Assembly (NCBI GenBank): GCA_002342985.1
Contig: DDRC01000249.1
Span: forward strand, 5,160 to 20,118
DNA: 14,959 nucleotides
DNA from: Flavobacteriales bacterium UBA2426
GTDB lineage: Bacteria; Bacteroidota; Bacteroidia; Flavobacteriales_F; PHOS-HE28
Direction of reading: 5' to 3'
Made by a program: the position numbers and the translations under genes. The notes beneath the pieces were generated by a model that saw only the letters and a list, made by a program, of their open reading frames with translations, made no database searches and was not told the DNA's origin. Shown piece by piece: positions 1-6,014 of this stretch (the first letter of the stretch is position 1; each line of letters starts with the position of its first letter).

Positions 1-296
1 TGGCGCATGCCGATCGGCTGTCGGACAGCTTGGAGCGCGATGAGCAGCGCGGCCGGCTCAGGCAGAGCGAGGCCCGCTATGCTGCGGCCGTGGCCGATGC
101 CCGCGAATCGGGCCGCCGATACGATGCCATCCGGGCGCGGACCACGGAACTCGTGGAGTTGATCAAGCTGCAGCGCACGCTCGAGATCATGGAGCGCTAC
201 CAGCGCACCGAACGGCCCGATGATCGGGTGCTGGAAGCGGAGCTGAATCGGATCAAGGCCTTGGAGCAGCGCCTGCGCGCAGCGGCACAGGAGTGA
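1..296 (+). CDS. C-terminal fragment of a coiled-coil protein, 5' end outside the window
   Basis: The reading frame is open from base 3 to the TGA at 294-296, so this is the last roughly 97 codons of a gene that starts upstream. A TTG at base 30 is the only start-like codon near the edge and is probably internal. The peptide is very rich in Arg, Glu, Ala and Leu, has no glycine-rich or hydrophobic stretch, and shows heptad-like spacing (for example the segments around LVELIKLQRTLEIM and LNRIKALEQRLRAA), so a long cytoplasmic or periplasmic coiled coil is the simplest reading. No enzyme motif is visible and I do not recognise the family. It converges on the minus-strand gene ending at 372, with a hairpin between them. 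Confidence is in the coding call, not in a function. Confidence 0.6.
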   Translation, partial: AHADRLSDSLERDEQRGRLRQSEARYAAAVADARESGRRYDAIRARTTELVELIKLQRTLEIMERYQRTERPDDRVLEAELNRIKALEQRLRAAAQE

Positions 297-309
297 CTCC
301 CATGGACGA

Positions 310-348
310 TGATGGCCGTGCTGCCTCGGATGGGCGGCACGGCCATCA
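310..348. terminator. Bidirectional terminator-like hairpin between convergent genes
   Basis: Perfect 12-bp inverted repeat: TGATGGCCGTGC at 310-321 pairs with GCACGGCCATCA at 337-348. The stem can continue inward through a T-G wobble and three more G-C pairs, leaving a loop of about 7 nt (326-332). It lies 14 bp after the stop of the plus-strand coiled-coil gene and 24 bp after the end of the minus-strand Trp-rich gene, which is where a shared terminator is expected. Neither side has a T-run, so intrinsic termination is inferred from position and stem strength only. Confidence 0.6.
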
Positions 349-371
349 CCTGCATTCACGGCTTACGGCCT

Positions 372-1406
372 TCAGCGCCTGCCGCCAGGGGGGCGGCCGG
401 GTGCCTTCTGGGGCGGGTTCCGCTGCGGTGCGGGCTGCGTTCGCTGCGGCTGCTTCTGCGGGGGCGCAACGCGCTCGCGCGGCTTCCGCTCGGGATTCAC
501 CTGGGGCTGACGGGTAGGCTTGCGATCAGGCTTGGTTTCGGGCACACGGTTGGGCTTCGTTTCCGGTACTCGTTGCGGCTTGGTCTCGGGCTGCTTACCG
601 CGCTCCATTTCCACCGGGCGCACGCCCCTGTCCTTCCCATCCGGCTGCCCGGGTGCGGCCGGGCGGCGCACCACATCAGGGCGCTTGCTCACCGTGCTCG
701 ATACGCTGCGACGGTGCATGTACACATTGTGCGCGCGCTCCACGCGGCAGTAGTGCACGTGATGGTACCAGCCCCAGTAGGGCCGTGGGAAGCCCCACCA
801 CACGCTCCAGCCCCACGGCCGCCACGGCCTCCACCACGGCGGGTAATAGCCCCAATACCAAGGAGACGCCCAGTCGTACCAGTACGGACCGTAGCACCAC
901 TGCACGCTGGGCCATCCCCACACGTTCACCCAAACGGTGATCTGCGCATCGGGTGCGGAGGGCCCGCCGCCCTTGCGGCCGCCCTCCTTCACCTCCTCGG
1001 CGGGCTCGATGATGGTGGCTTCCGGATAGAGCAGCTCATCGCCGCGGATCTGCACCACCGCCTGCCCGTCGCCCGTCCGCTCCAGTTCGATGGCCGCCAC
1101 GTCCTGCACGTCCTCCTTGCCGAAAGCGGCCTGCAGCACGATTACGCGCGCATCGCCATCGGCATGGGTGCGCACGTGGATGTAGTCCACCTCTCCGTTG
1201 CTGTCCAGGTCGAGGTTGTTCACCTGGTTGTCGGAGGTGTTCAGCGCCTGCTCGAATTCAGTCAGGTCCTTGGAGCGCTTGAAGGCATCGAGTGCGCCGC
1301 GGAGGCTGAACTGGTCGCCGGGAAGGCCCGTGCTATCGGGTGCTTGCGGCGCGGCCTGGGCGCCGAGGGCGCCGATCAGGGCCAGGAGGGGAAGCAGCGG
1401 CTTCAT
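372..1406 (-). CDS. Secreted Trp/Tyr-rich protein with Ca-loop-like motif and basic Pro-rich tail, unknown function
   Basis: 344 residues. Residues 1-18 form a signal peptide (Lys followed by a Leu/Ala hydrophobic core, AxA-type end near A16-Q17-A18). Residues about 35-130 form a compact domain containing DLDSNGEVD at 66-74, which matches the D-x-D-x-N-G-x-x-D pattern of EF-hand or dockerin-type calcium loops. Residues 159-213 are extraordinary: 17 tryptophans in 55 residues, mixed with Tyr, Pro and Gly, bounded by C171 and C220, which may pair. The tail from about 240 onward is disordered, Pro/Lys/Arg/Gln-rich and strongly basic. It includes three 8-residue repeats of the PETKPxRV type (residues 273-296). 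The N-terminal domain resembles Bacteroidota hypothetical proteins I have seen, but I know no function. It is the last gene of the probable BlaI-controlled operon, 43 bp after the UspA gene. An envelope or wall-binding role is only a guess from composition. Confidence 0.8.
   Translation of the reverse strand: MKPLLPLLALIGALGAQAAPQAPDSTGLPGDQFSLRGALDAFKRSKDLTEFEQALNTSDNQVNNLDLDSNGEVDYIHVRTHADGDARVIVLQAAFGKEDVQDVAAIELERTGDGQAVVQIRGDELLYPEATIIEPAEEVKEGGRKGGGPSAPDAQITVWVNVWGWPSVQWCYGPYWYDWASPWYWGYYPPWWRPWRPWGWSVWWGFPRPYWGWYHHVHYCRVERAHNVYMHRRSVSSTVSKRPDVVRRPAAPGQPDGKDRGVRPVEMERGKQPETKPQRVPETKPNRVPETKPDRKPTRQPQVNPERKPRERVAPPQKQPQRTQPAPQRNPPQKAPGRPPGGRR
519..590 (-). repeat. Three tandem 24-bp coding repeats (PETKPxR units)
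   Basis: Within the Trp-rich protein gene, three consecutive 8-codon units encode PETKPQRV, PETKPNRV and PETKPDRK. The DNA copies differ mainly at third positions and at the variable codon, so they are diverged rather than recent duplicates. They encode a basic, extended Pro-rich linker or tail. Confidence 0.7.
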
Positions 1407-1449
1407 GGCAATGGGTTTCAGGGGTTGGACAGCAATGTCCGTACCGGGT

Positions 1450-2289
1450 TCAATCCGGCTTGAGCGTACGGGTCAGCAAGGGGCAGCGAATCTGGCGCAG
1501 CACCCGTTCGGTGGTGCTGCCGCGCAAGGCGTCCAGGATGCCATCATGGCCCTGCGTGGTCATCACCACCAGGTGCGGTTGCCACGCGCGCTCCACGCGC
1601 AGGATGGTCTCCACGGCCTCTCCTTCCTGCACGTTCAGGTGCCATTGCCATCCGGGGCGCTGGGGCGGCTGCACGCGCGGGGCACGGTCCTCCCGGCCGG
1701 CATGGAGGAGCATCACCTCGGCATCCTCCACGGCGAGCGTCTCCAGCAACCAGGCGGTCAGCAGCACGGCCGCATCGGGTGCGGGCGCCTTGTCGATAGG
1801 TACCAGGATGCGCTGCAGCCGAAGGGCGCCCGTAGCGGGGTCCACGAAGCCTTGTGCGCCACCGGGGACGATCAGTACCGGCTGCTGCGCCTCGCGTGCC
1901 ACGGGCTCGGCCACACGGCCGCCCAGCCAAGCTGCGCCGCCTTCGCGCTGATGCGTGTGCAGCACCACCAGGTCGCAGCGGTGCTCCTCGAGGTAGTCGG
2001 CGCAGGCCTGCACGGGATCGCCGCTCGCGAGCAGCTTGCGCACGCCGAGGCCGAGATCCTTCAGCTCCTGTGCGCCATCGGCGCTGCGGAGCAGCCCCCA
2101 GGTGCGCAGCGTTTCACGCACCTGCGGCATGGCCCCCATCGTGCGGTCGTCCTCCTCGCCGGCATGGAGCAGGGTGAGCGTGGCGCGGGCGGAGACGGCC
2201 AGGCGCAAGGCATGCGCGAAGGCGCCGGTCGCCGCGGCCTCAAGATTGGTGGGATGCAGGATGCGCCGGGGCTCCGCCGTCGGATTCAT
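1450..2289 (-). CDS. Tandem-domain universal stress protein (UspA family)
   Basis: 279 residues, the usual length for a two-domain Usp. Domain 1 spans about residues 8-142. It begins RRILHPTNL, contains the CDLVVLHTH strand, and ends in the QQPVLIVP strand; its nucleotide loop is degenerate. Domain 2 spans about 159-273. It begins QRILVPIDKA and has the VVMTTQGHDG segment followed by G-S at 257-258, giving the G-x2-G-x6-G-S phosphate-binding loop of ATP-binding Usp proteins, then the closing strand CPLLT. Only the second domain therefore looks able to bind ATP. Usp proteins are cytoplasmic stress-related proteins; the partner here is unknown. The gene starts 63 bp after the M56 sensor gene and ends 43 bp before the Trp-rich gene, so it is probably cotranscribed with the BlaI/M56 pair. 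The start is the first ATG in frame and gives a typical Usp N-terminus. Confidence 0.9.
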   Translation of the reverse strand: MNPTAEPRRILHPTNLEAAATGAFAHALRLAVSARATLTLLHAGEEDDRTMGAMPQVRETLRTWGLLRSADGAQELKDLGLGVRKLLASGDPVQACADYLEEHRCDLVVLHTHQREGGAAWLGGRVAEPVAREAQQPVLIVPGGAQGFVDPATGALRLQRILVPIDKAPAPDAAVLLTAWLLETLAVEDAEVMLLHAGREDRAPRVQPPQRPGWQWHLNVQEGEAVETILRVERAWQPHLVVMTTQGHDGILDALRGSTTERVLRQIRCPLLTRTLKPD

Positions 2290-2352
2290 ACCAGAAAGGT
2301 CGGTCGCCCTTCAGGGTCGGACACTGACGGCGATCAGGGCGCTGGTCGGCGC

Positions 2353-3492
2353 CTACGGCTTGGCGCCCAAGCGGAAGGCGATGGGCAGGGTGAGCTCGGT
2401 ATCCACCGCCTTTCCATTGATGAGTGCGGGCTTCCATTCGGGCATCGCGCTCACCACGCGCACCGCTTCGCGATCGAGGTCGTCGCGCACGCCGTGCTTC
2501 ACATGGGCGCCGGCCACGCGTCCGCTGGCTTGCACGGTGAAGGCGATGTGCACCATGCCCTCCACACCGTCCTTGCGGGCCGATTCCGGATAGGCGATGG
2601 CTGCGCTGAGGTGCTTGACGAGGGCCTCCATGCCGCCGGGGAATTCCGCCTGACGGTCGGCTTGGAGGACGACGGCCGAAGGCGGCGGGATGCCGGCAGG
2701 AATGCGGCTGGTGCCGGTGAGGAGCGCGAGGAGGGGCACCAGGGACAGGGCGATCAGCAGTTTGGGCAGCGCTTTGCGCGGGGGGCGGTTGTTGTGGAGC
2801 ATGCGGATGCGGTGTTGGAGGTTGGATGTGCGGAACCGGTTGAGGAGCGCTTCGGAAGGAACGCCGAGCGCGCTGGCGAGGAGCAGCTCGGGGTAGTGGT
2901 CGGTCGACCGCGCAGCGATCGCATCGGCTTGGTACTCGTGCACGCGGCGGAGTTCGCGCAGCAGGATGCGCCAGAGGGGGCTTGACCAGCAGGCTGCGGC
3001 GAGGAGCTCGAGCGCGACCACATCGCAACTGTGGCCGAGCGCGGCATGGGCGCGTTCGTGGGCCAGCATCGCAGCGCGGTCGCGGACGGATGCGCCATCG
3101 GGAATGTGGATCCTGCCGAAGAAGGAGGAGGCGCCGCCGAGGCCATGGTCGAGCGCGCGTGTGGCCCTCCGGATGCGCCAGCCGAGGCGCGCGATCAGCG
3201 CGACGCTCACCAGCGCATGCAGCGTCACCAGCAGCGAAGCGGCATCGATGGCGGGTGCCTTCTGCGCGAAGGCGGGGGCGAGGCGTAGCACGGGCAGGTC
3301 CTGCAGGACGGTAGCGGCGGGAAGCGGGAACGGCGGAAGGAGCGGCAGCAGGAGGGCGGAGATGGCCGCGCCGAGGAGCCACGCCCTGCGGCCCGCAAGC
3401 CAGGTCTCGTATCGGAGCGCCAGCCAGTAGGCGCCGAGCAGCAGCGCGAGCGCGGCATTGGCCTTGAGGTACCAGAGGATCGCGGGCGTCAT
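2353..3492 (-). CDS. BlaR1-type M56 family metallopeptidase sensor with TonB-like C-terminal domain
   Basis: 379 residues. Hydrophobic segments at about 5-28, 37-57, 82-105 and 245-260 predict four membrane helices. The cytoplasmic zinc site is the HERAH sequence at 145-149 (HExxH), with a downstream HEYQAD segment (E186) as probable third ligand, the M56/BlaR1 arrangement. After the last helix, residues about 283-375 form a periplasmic TonB-C-like domain (AEFPGG start, AIAYPESARKDGVEG, a V-HIAFTVQASGRV strand pair, and PEWKPALINGKAVDTE). It takes the place of the penicillin-binding sensor domain of classical BlaR1, a replacement common in Bacteroidota. The likely role is sensing an envelope signal and cleaving or inactivating the partner repressor. 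The start codon overlaps the stop of the BlaI-like gene (ATGA, 3489-3492), implying translational coupling. The signal sensed cannot be told from sequence, and no beta-lactamase gene lies in the window. Confidence 0.93.
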   Translation of the reverse strand: MTPAILWYLKANAALALLLGAYWLALRYETWLAGRRAWLLGAAISALLLPLLPPFPLPAATVLQDLPVLRLAPAFAQKAPAIDAASLLVTLHALVSVALIARLGWRIRRATRALDHGLGGASSFFGRIHIPDGASVRDRAAMLAHERAHAALGHSCDVVALELLAAACWSSPLWRILLRELRRVHEYQADAIAARSTDHYPELLLASALGVPSEALLNRFRTSNLQHRIRMLHNNRPPRKALPKLLIALSLVPLLALLTGTSRIPAGIPPPSAVVLQADRQAEFPGGMEALVKHLSAAIAYPESARKDGVEGMVHIAFTVQASGRVAGAHVKHGVRDDLDREAVRVVSAMPEWKPALINGKAVDTELTLPIAFRLGAKP

Positions 3493-3854
3493 GGCTTGCG
3501 GTGCTTCTTGATGAGGCGTAGCAGCGCATCGAGCTCCTCCGCCCCGATGTCCTCTCGCTCCATGAAGGAGGAGAGCAGGGCGTGCGGCGACCCGGCGAAG
3601 TAGTCGTGCAGCAGCCGTCGCGCTGCGCGCTTGCCGTAGGCTTCGCGGCTCACGAGGGCGTGGTAGCGGTGGCTGCGGCCGAAGGCCTCATGCCCGACGA
3701 AGCCCTTTTCCTCCAGGATGCGCACGATGGTGCTCACGGTGGTGACGGCCGGCCGCGGCCGGGGCATGGCCTTGACCAGGTCCTTCACGAAGGACGGGCC
3801 CAGCTTCCAGAGGGCGTGCATCACCGTCTCCTCGGCGCGCGTGAGGCGTTCCAT
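3489..3854 (-). CDS. BlaI/MecI/CopY family transcriptional repressor
   Basis: 121 residues, the normal family length. The N-terminus MERLTRAEETVMHALWKLG matches the family start. The winged helix follows: recognition-helix region AVTTVSTIVRILEEKGFV at 36-53 and the wing GRSHRYHAL at 59-67. The remaining basic and helical segment, about 70-118, is the dimerisation region. These repressors bind palindromic operators and are released when the paired M56 protease is activated. The gene is first in a minus-strand operon, directly coupled to the M56 gene by a 4-nt overlap. It probably represses itself: a perfect ACTAA-4-TTAGT palindrome sits in the promoter 14 bp upstream of the ATG. The start is secure because the family N-terminus begins exactly there. 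Confidence 0.95.
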   Translation of the reverse strand: MERLTRAEETVMHALWKLGPSFVKDLVKAMPRPRPAVTTVSTIVRILEEKGFVGHEAFGRSHRYHALVSREAYGKRAARRLLHDYFAGSPHALLSSFMEREDIGAEELDALLRLIKKHRKP

Positions 3855-3859
3855 GGCCC

Positions 3860-3892
3860 CAATTATAACTAAAGTATTAGTCGAATAGCCAA
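3860..3892 (-). promoter_or_regulatory. Predicted blaI-operon promoter (Bacteroidota type), near-leaderless
   Basis: This is an AT-rich island in otherwise GC-rich DNA. On the minus strand, TATAATTG at 3867-3860 matches the Bacteroidota -7 consensus TAnnTTTG at five of six fixed positions and also reads as a TATAAT. A TTGG lies at 3892-3889, about 20 bp upstream, in place of the -33 TTG element. The blaI ATG begins at 3854, only about 5 bp past the -7 element, so transcription would start at or within a few bases of the start codon. This is pattern matching by eye, with no transcript data. Confidence 0.55.
3868..3881. promoter_or_regulatory. Probable BlaI-type operator palindrome
   Basis: ACTAA (3868-3872), spacer AGTA, TTAGT (3877-3881): a perfect 5-bp inverted repeat with a 4-bp spacer, located between the proposed -33 and -7 elements of the blaI operon. 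A bound dimer would block RNA polymerase, fitting autorepression. A further half-site, TTTAGT, lies at 3896-3901, about 20 bp (two helical turns) away, and could support a second dimer. The length and position suit BlaI-family operators; the exact base preference of this protein is unknown. Confidence 0.6.
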
Positions 3893-3960
3893 GGATTTAG
3901 TTGGAAAGGGGCGGACGGTGCGGCCAACGGTGGCGATGGGCTGGGCAACGGCGGCCGCGA

Positions 3961-3984
3961 GGCGGGCGGGGCGCCCCGCCCGCC
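3961..3984 (-). terminator. 24-bp perfect GC palindrome after the subtilase gene
   Basis: GGCGGGCGGGGC (3961-3972) is followed immediately by its exact reverse complement GCCCCGCCCGCC (3973-3984). As RNA it would fold to about a 10-bp all-G/C stem with a GCGC loop. It starts 16 bp beyond the subtilase stop codon at 4001-4003, so it most likely terminates that transcript and insulates the blaI operon. No U-tract follows on the minus strand, so rho-independent action is unproven. Confidence 0.5.
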
Positions 3985-4000
3985 CCCGGCTTGATGAGCC

Positions 4001-5548
4001 CTAGGGTGCCAGTGCGCAGTTGACCGCGGCCGCCGCGTTGATGTTGCCGTACCCCTTGCTGCCGCTCGGTGCCGCCGCGAACTGCGCGGTGGAGGTGAGG
4101 CAGCCCAGCACCTGCTCACGCGTGGCGGTGGGCCGTGCGCTCCACACCAGCGCGGCTATGCCCGCTGCGGTGGCGGTGGCGCTGCTGCTGCCGCCGATGT
4201 AGATGGGCGAGGTGCCGCTGGGCGGCAGGCTGAGCGAGTTGCGGCTGCTGCTCGCATTTCGCTCCATGCAGATCGTGAGGTCCACCTGGCTGCCGTCGTG
4301 GCAGCTGCTGCATTTGGCTCCGCTCTCCTTCACGCCGGTCACCGCCACGCATTTCGGGAGCGCTGCAGGGTAGATCACGCCCCACCAGCTTGTCCAGCTG
4401 AAGCTCGTGCCGGCCGCGGCCATGAGCATCTTGCCCTTGCCATACGCGTAGTTGACGCCATCGGTGAGCACGCTGCTGCTGAAGGGCGTTCCGATGCTCA
4501 TGCTGATGACGCGCACGGCAGGGTCATCGCCGAGGGCGACGAGCGCGTTCTTCACGCCGGTACGCTCGCCGCTCTGGTCGAGCACCACGTCCTGGCAGGC
4601 GCGGATGAACCGCAGGCTGCTGCGGTAGGCCACGCCGGTGGCGGCGCCCGTGGCGTTGCGCGGCCCAACGGCCTGGCCGCTCATGCTGGTGCCGTGAGCG
4701 CAGCTGCTGAAGGCGCTGCCGCCGTAGGTGTAGCCGGTGGTGATGGTGCGCCCCGCATCGCTGTCGCCGTTGTTGAAGTCGGCGCCGATGAGCGGCTGCG
4801 CGGAGCTGATGCCCGCATCGATGATCCCCACGGTGATGCCTGCGCCCGTGACGGAGGTCCATGCGGCGGGGATGCCGTGGTTGTTGAAGTTCCACGGCAG
4901 GCGGGCATTCGGCGTGATGGTGGTGAGGTCGGCGGCGTTCACTGCCGTGGTGCTGGCATTGCAGCCGCTGGTGCTCCGCTGATCGCGCCCGGCCTCCGGG
5001 AAGTAGTCCAAGGGCTCGAGGTAGCGCACGTTGCGCAGGTTGGCCAGCATGGTGATCGCCCGCTTGTCGGTGAGGCGCAGGGTGAGGATCGGCAGCACGG
5101 GGTCGTCCTCCACCAGGATGTCGTCGAGCGTAACGGGTTCCGACTTCCTGTCGGCATTCAGCGCATCGAGGATGCGGGCCAGCAGCGCATCGTGCACCGC
5201 CTTCCACGCTCCGCTGCGGATATCGACCTCGTGCAGGCGGTCGTCAACCCCGACGGCGCCTGCGGGCTGGTAGCCGATGGCAAGGGTGTGGTCATTGTAC
5301 TGCACGGCGCTCCAAAGCGTGCGCAGGTCCATCCACTCCCATCGGAAATCGTTGCGCGACTCCAGGGTGCGGATCACGATGCGGTCGAGCTCCTCCTGCG
5401 TGTAGGGATCCCCGGCAGGTTCGGGCAGGGCAGGGCTGCTCTCCACCAAGAGGCCTTCCTGCGTGAAGTCCTGCGGGGCCGCCGGCTCTTCGCGACGGCA
5501 GGAGGCGATGAGGGCGACCAGGGTGATAAGGGCGAATGAGCGGCGCAT
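4001..5548 (-). CDS. Subtilisin-like serine protease (S8 family), predicted lipoprotein
   Basis: 515 residues. The N-terminus is a lipoprotein signal: hydrophobic core FALITLVALIAS followed by C17, with I-A-S-C as lipobox. The acidic CRREE after it could favour outer-membrane placement (weak inference). Residues about 28-190 form a propeptide-like region. The S8 catalytic domain follows: D244 in GIIDAGIS, H285 in AHGTSMSG, and S455 in GSSSATATAAG, which aligns residue for residue with the canonical GTSMATPHVAG. Canonical subtilases have an oxyanion-hole Asn in an AAGN motif; here the aligned segment is MAAAGTSFSW (A378-T381), so Thr replaces it, and activity may be altered. Several extra Cys (C196, C283, C318, C400, C413, C416, C427, C483, C511) suggest disulfides in an exported enzyme. 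It stands alone on the minus strand, divergent from the giant surface protein gene. The ATG chosen is the only one that gives the lipoprotein signal. Confidence 0.92.
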   Translation of the reverse strand: MRRSFALITLVALIASCRREEPAAPQDFTQEGLLVESSPALPEPAGDPYTQEELDRIVIRTLESRNDFRWEWMDLRTLWSAVQYNDHTLAIGYQPAGAVGVDDRLHEVDIRSGAWKAVHDALLARILDALNADRKSEPVTLDDILVEDDPVLPILTLRLTDKRAITMLANLRNVRYLEPLDYFPEAGRDQRSTSGCNASTTAVNAADLTTITPNARLPWNFNNHGIPAAWTSVTGAGITVGIIDAGISSAQPLIGADFNNGDSDAGRTITTGYTYGGSAFSSCAHGTSMSGQAVGPRNATGAATGVAYRSSLRFIRACQDVVLDQSGERTGVKNALVALGDDPAVRVISMSIGTPFSSSVLTDGVNYAYGKGKMLMAAAGTSFSWTSWWGVIYPAALPKCVAVTGVKESGAKCSSCHDGSQVDLTICMERNASSSRNSLSLPPSGTSPIYIGGSSSATATAAGIAALVWSARPTATREQVLGCLTSTAQFAAAPSGSKGYGNINAAAAVNCALAP

Positions 5549-6014
5549 AGGGCGGATGTTTATCGAAAGCTATCGCAGGCGCTTGCTTGCAGATCGGCGA
5601 GGGGTCGCGAATCATCACCAGCGGTCTGTTGAGCGGCGGCGGGGATGCTCCATTGCGGTCCGTGGAAGCCCACGCTGCGCCTGCACCGCGACATCAGCGA
5701 AACCAGCCGTTCCTTCGACGAGGATGACGAGCGCATCGATGAGCGGCACCCAGGGGCCCGCTGCCTGCAAGGCAGCATTCCACGGGTCGGCCCACACGGC
5801 GCTGTTGACAAGTGCGGAAGGCGCCATCCGCTGAGCGCATGGGCTGCGGATAGGTTTGCCCGGCACCTGACCGGAAAGCGCGGATCGCAGTGTGGCCGGG
5901 TGCATCGGCGGTCATTCCTGAGCCGATGAGCCGGGCCGATGGCGATCCACAGGGACGGGAATCCGCTCCGAGCGCAACGGCGCCTACGGCAGGGCCACTC
6001 AAGCAGTCCGGTAC
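5549..6014. other. 466-bp intergenic region between divergent subtilase and giant repeat gene
   Basis: Short open frames exist in several phases on both strands, but none shows a recognisable domain, signal peptide or coherent composition, so I call no gene. Sites of note: TAGGTTTG at 5851-5858 (+), an exact match to the Bacteroidota -7 pattern; a weaker minus-strand TAGCTTTC at 5572-5565, 16 bp above the subtilase ATG; and a small hairpin, GCTGCCT (5760-5766) with AGGCAGC (5770-5776). It should hold promoters for both flanking genes. A degraded gene or a small RNA cannot be excluded. Confidence 0.5.
5851..5858 (+). promoter_or_regulatory. Possible -7 element for the giant repeat gene
   Basis: TAGGTTTG matches TAnnTTTG exactly on the plus strand, rare in DNA this GC-rich, and is about 156 bp upstream of the ATG at 6015. 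No TTG is found at the proper -33 spacing (the nearest, at 5805-5807, is too far), and the implied leader would be about 150 nt. Candidate only. Confidence 0.25.

Noticed and set aside
309..1463. Plus-strand 384-codon open frame
   Set aside because: It is the antisense of the Trp-rich protein gene; the minus frame has a clear signal peptide and domain order.
1198..2985. Plus-strand 595-codon open frame
   Set aside because: It runs antisense across the Trp-rich, UspA and M56 genes, each of which is firmly identified. Its translation is His/Gly/Arg-rich without motifs.
2240..3529. Minus-strand 429-codon frame overlapping the M56 gene
   Set aside because: It is out of phase with the M56 frame, which has HExxH, membrane helices and a TonB-C-like domain. 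This one is Arg/Pro/Ala-rich noise of a GC-rich genome.
2353..3854. Beta-lactam resistance regulator (blaI-blaR1) as such
   Set aside because: The family match is real, but the sensor lacks a penicillin-binding domain and no beta-lactamase gene is present, so a resistance role is not supported.
4298..5539. Plus-strand 413-codon open frame
   Set aside because: It is antisense to the subtilase, whose catalytic triad and lipobox are in the minus frame.
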